Assembly (NCBI GenBank): GCA_018383835.1
Contig: JAHAWR010000005.1
Location: forward strand, 1 to 6,630
From: Candidatus Jordarchaeia archaeon
GTDB lineage: Archaea; Asgardarchaeota; Jordiarchaeia; Jordiarchaeales; Freyrarchaeaceae
Direction of reading: 5' to 3'
DNA: 6,630 nucleotides
Notes under the pieces: model-generated
Databases searched by the model: none
What the model was told of the DNA's origin: nothing
Seen by the model: only the letters and a program-made list of their open reading frames with translations
Shown here: in pieces, positions 5,381 through 6,630 of the stretch
Layout of the letters: the number at the start of each line of letters is the position of its first letter
Position numbering within the stretch: the first letter of the stretch is position 1
Program-made: the position numbers and the translations under genes

Positions 5381-6211
5381 TTACTTTTCATTCAGCTTTT
5401 TGCCCAAGAATATCCAGACGGGGCAGATCCATTTGAGGTAGAAGTGTTTTAGCACGAACTTCACTGCGCGCATTATCAGCCCACCAGCCTTGTTCGGCTT
5501 TAAGCGTGAGAGGGCAGCATGGAACGCGCGCATTTTTTCCTCTAGATTCCACGAGTGAAGGCGGATCCCTGCGTTCTCGAAGAGCTTCACAAGCTTCGAG
5601 TACGATGGAAGGAAGAAGACCTCGTTAGACTCACCCCTCTTTGTTGCCCTAACATATATGTCGGCAACCCTCCTTGGGAGGAGTGTGAAGAAGGGGAGAA
5701 GGTAATGGTTGTCTTTCCATATTATTTGGGGGGATATCCTGTTGGGGCATGTGAGGTATACTATTCCTCCTTTCTTTATGACTCTAGCCACTTCGCTGAC
5801 CATCTTGGCAGGATTGTTCAAGTGCTCTATTATGTCACTGCAAGCCACGAAGTTAAAGGTGCCATCCCTGAATGGCATGTTTTCACCGCTCGCCACCAGT
5901 AAGTTCAGCTTAACTCCTTCTTCTCTACTCCATGCCTTAGCGACTTTGAGATACCTAGGGTCTATGTCGAAGGCGACGGCGGCGGAGCTTCTCTTAGTGA
6001 AGGCTATGGCTAGTCCACCCGCCCCGCAGCCCACATCAAGAAAGAATTTTCCATCGACAGGCAAGAAGCGCTCTAACACTTCAAGAAGCATTTCCCCCCT
6101 CTTTACCCCGAGGAAAGTGTATATGAAGTAAAGCTCGTAAAGCTTCCTAGAGCCGGGAACGGTGGGCTTTATCAGCTCTTTCCACAAGGTTCTGGCATCC
6201 TTCTCCCCCAT
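5381..6211 (-). CDS. Class I SAM-dependent methyltransferase
   Basis: This 276-residue protein should transfer a methyl group from S-adenosylmethionine. The Rossmann core runs from about 35 to 160: motif I LDVGCGAGG at 58-66, the acidic ribose-binding strand AFDIDPRYL at about 80-88, the ENMPFRDGTFNFV motif at about 110-122, DIIEHL at 126-131 and ARVIKKGGIVYLTCPN at 142-157. This is the Methyltransf_11/UbiE-like pattern. The second half (157-276) is outside the core: a hydrophobic NHYLLPFFTLLPRR segment and a basic, aromatic C-terminus with FYLKWICPVWIFL, which may touch a membrane or bind a lipid. Similar proteins often modify lipids, quinones or glycans, but the substrate cannot be read from this sequence. 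Start: ATG at 6211, six bases after AGGTG; the GTG three codons upstream is inside that SD. It is separated from xpb by 86 bases with a promoter, and from lonB by 74 bases, so a functional link to either is not implied. Confidence 0.85.
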   Translation of the reverse strand: MGEKDARTLWKELIKPTVPGSRKLYELYFIYTFLGVKRGEMLLEVLERFLPVDGKFFLDVGCGAGGLAIAFTKRSSAAVAFDIDPRYLKVAKAWSREEGVKLNLLVASGENMPFRDGTFNFVACSDIIEHLNNPAKMVSEVARVIKKGGIVYLTCPNRISPQIIWKDNHYLLPFFTLLPRRVADIYVRATKRGESNEVFFLPSYSKLVKLFENAGIRLHSWNLEEKMRAFHAALSRLKPNKAGGLIMRAVKFVLKHFYLKWICPVWIFLGKKLNEK

Positions 6212-6217
6212 TCCAAG

Positions 6218-6223
6218 CACCTT
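6218..6223 (-). promoter_or_regulatory. Ribosome binding site that fixes the ATG start of the methyltransferase
   Basis: AAGGTG is six bases upstream of the ATG at 6211. The GTG of this site is the longer frame's apparent start, so the three extra N-terminal residues are unlikely to exist. Confidence 0.65.
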
Positions 6224-6264
6224 CTCTTAATTACTGAGAGACGGTTAAGAGGCAGAAGGAACGT

Positions 6265-6276
6265 GATAATAAGTTT
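6265..6276 (-). promoter_or_regulatory. Possible TATA box of the methyltransferase gene
   Basis: The - strand reads AAACTTATTATC in the 74-base gap after the lonB-like gene. Initiation about 25 bases later, near 6245, would give a leader of about 34 bases with the SD. The box is imperfect, so read-through from lonB is equally possible. Confidence 0.3.
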
Positions 6277-6285
6277 ACTGTTCGG

Positions 6286-6630
6286 CTACCCGTAGCGTGC
6301 AAGTCCCTCAGCGTAGAAGTGGCTTGACTTGAGCTTACCCGCCTGCGTTATCTCTCCCGCGAGTGCTCTTTCCAGTGAGCCAAATTGCCTTCTAACCTGC
6401 TCCTCCACGGGCACACATATCCTTATGGCATCCCTCATGTGGTGTTTCTCTATCAGGTTGCATCCTTCTTCAACGGCGAGGTCTCCAGCCATCCTGACTA
6501 TGCCGCCCAAGTCTCTCAGCCTGAGAGTTATAGCGTTTTTTTCGCCGTCTATTACTTCGGCTCTCCTGATGGCCTCCTTCACGAGCTCTTCAACTGCTTC
6601 TCGTGTGGCGTGCGGTATCCTACCATCCGA
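6286..6630 (-). CDS. LonB-like AAA+ protein, C-terminal end, no protease domain (partial, start outside window)
   Basis: The frame is open to the right edge, so the gene starts outside; 114 residues and a TAG stop are visible. DGRIPHATREAVEELVKEA, then ITLRLRDLGGIVRMAGDLA, EEGCNLIEKHHMRDA and PVEEQ match the helical lid of the archaeal LonB ATPase, which in the family runs straight into the Ser-Lys protease domain of about 200 residues. Here the resemblance stops after EEQ; 33 unrelated residues follow (RRQFGSLERAL to GLARYG) and the protein ends. The 74 bases to the next gene cannot hold a protease domain in any frame. So this is either a LonB-derived ATPase without proteolysis, or a gene truncated by mutation or assembly error. 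The usual LonB is membrane-anchored through helices in the AAA domain, which would lie outside the window. The frame 6286-6582 starting at GTG is only part of the protein: homology continues upstream of it. Confidence 0.75.
   Translation of the reverse strand, partial: SDGRIPHATREAVEELVKEAIRRAEVIDGEKNAITLRLRDLGGIVRMAGDLAVEEGCNLIEKHHMRDAIRICVPVEEQVRRQFGSLERALAGEITQAGKLKSSHFYAEGLARYG

Noticed and set aside
6209..6220. GTG start of the methyltransferase at 6220
   Set aside because: The GTG is inside AAGGTG, which is the SD for the ATG at 6211.
1..6630. CRISPR array, insertion sequence or prophage
   Set aside because: No spaced direct repeats, terminal inverted repeats, transposase or phage genes were seen.

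Overview
This window is chromosomal DNA from an archaeon, probably a thermophile. The evidence is the set of genes: a two-domain Cdc48/VAT-type AAA+ ATPase with an N domain, an archaeal-type XPB helicase, the ATPase part of an archaeal LonB, and ScpA/ScpB next to each other. Shine-Dalgarno (SD) sites of the GGAGGTGA type and archaeal A/T-rich TATA boxes preceded by purine-rich stretches agree with this. Arginine codons AGG/AGA are common. The lineage cannot be fixed from the sequence alone; a TACK-type lineage such as Korarchaeota is only a guess.

Layout. On the + strand the window opens with the last 41 codons of scpA, overlapped by a complete scpB. Everything else is on the - strand. Read in its direction of transcription from the right edge, it has: the 3' end of a lonB-like gene; a class I SAM methyltransferase; an XPB helicase; a 390-base gap; cdc48; and, 38 bases after it, a two-HTH transcriptional regulator. 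The regulator converges on scpB, and the two stop codons lie in one CTAG. Several apparent GTG starts are SD sites or lie upstream of them. I therefore moved the starts of cdc48, xpb and the methyltransferase to internal ATG codons.

How the genes fit together. ScpA/ScpB act with SMC in chromosome organisation. Cdc48 and LonB belong to protein quality control, and XPB to DNA repair or transcription. The most coherent local unit is cdc48 plus the HTH regulator, which look co-transcribed. The gap upstream of cdc48 is unusually rich in candidate control elements: a good TATA box, two AGTATACTAC repeats just downstream of it (each holding an 8-base palindrome), a leader hairpin that hides an SD, a possible 12-codon leader ORF, and a sequence able to pair with the SD of cdc48 itself. 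This suggests an autoregulated, perhaps stress-responsive, cdc48 operon. Other points worth a look are a LonB-like protein that ends before the protease domain, an altered RED motif in XPB, and a 50/52-base match between the two Walker A regions of cdc48.
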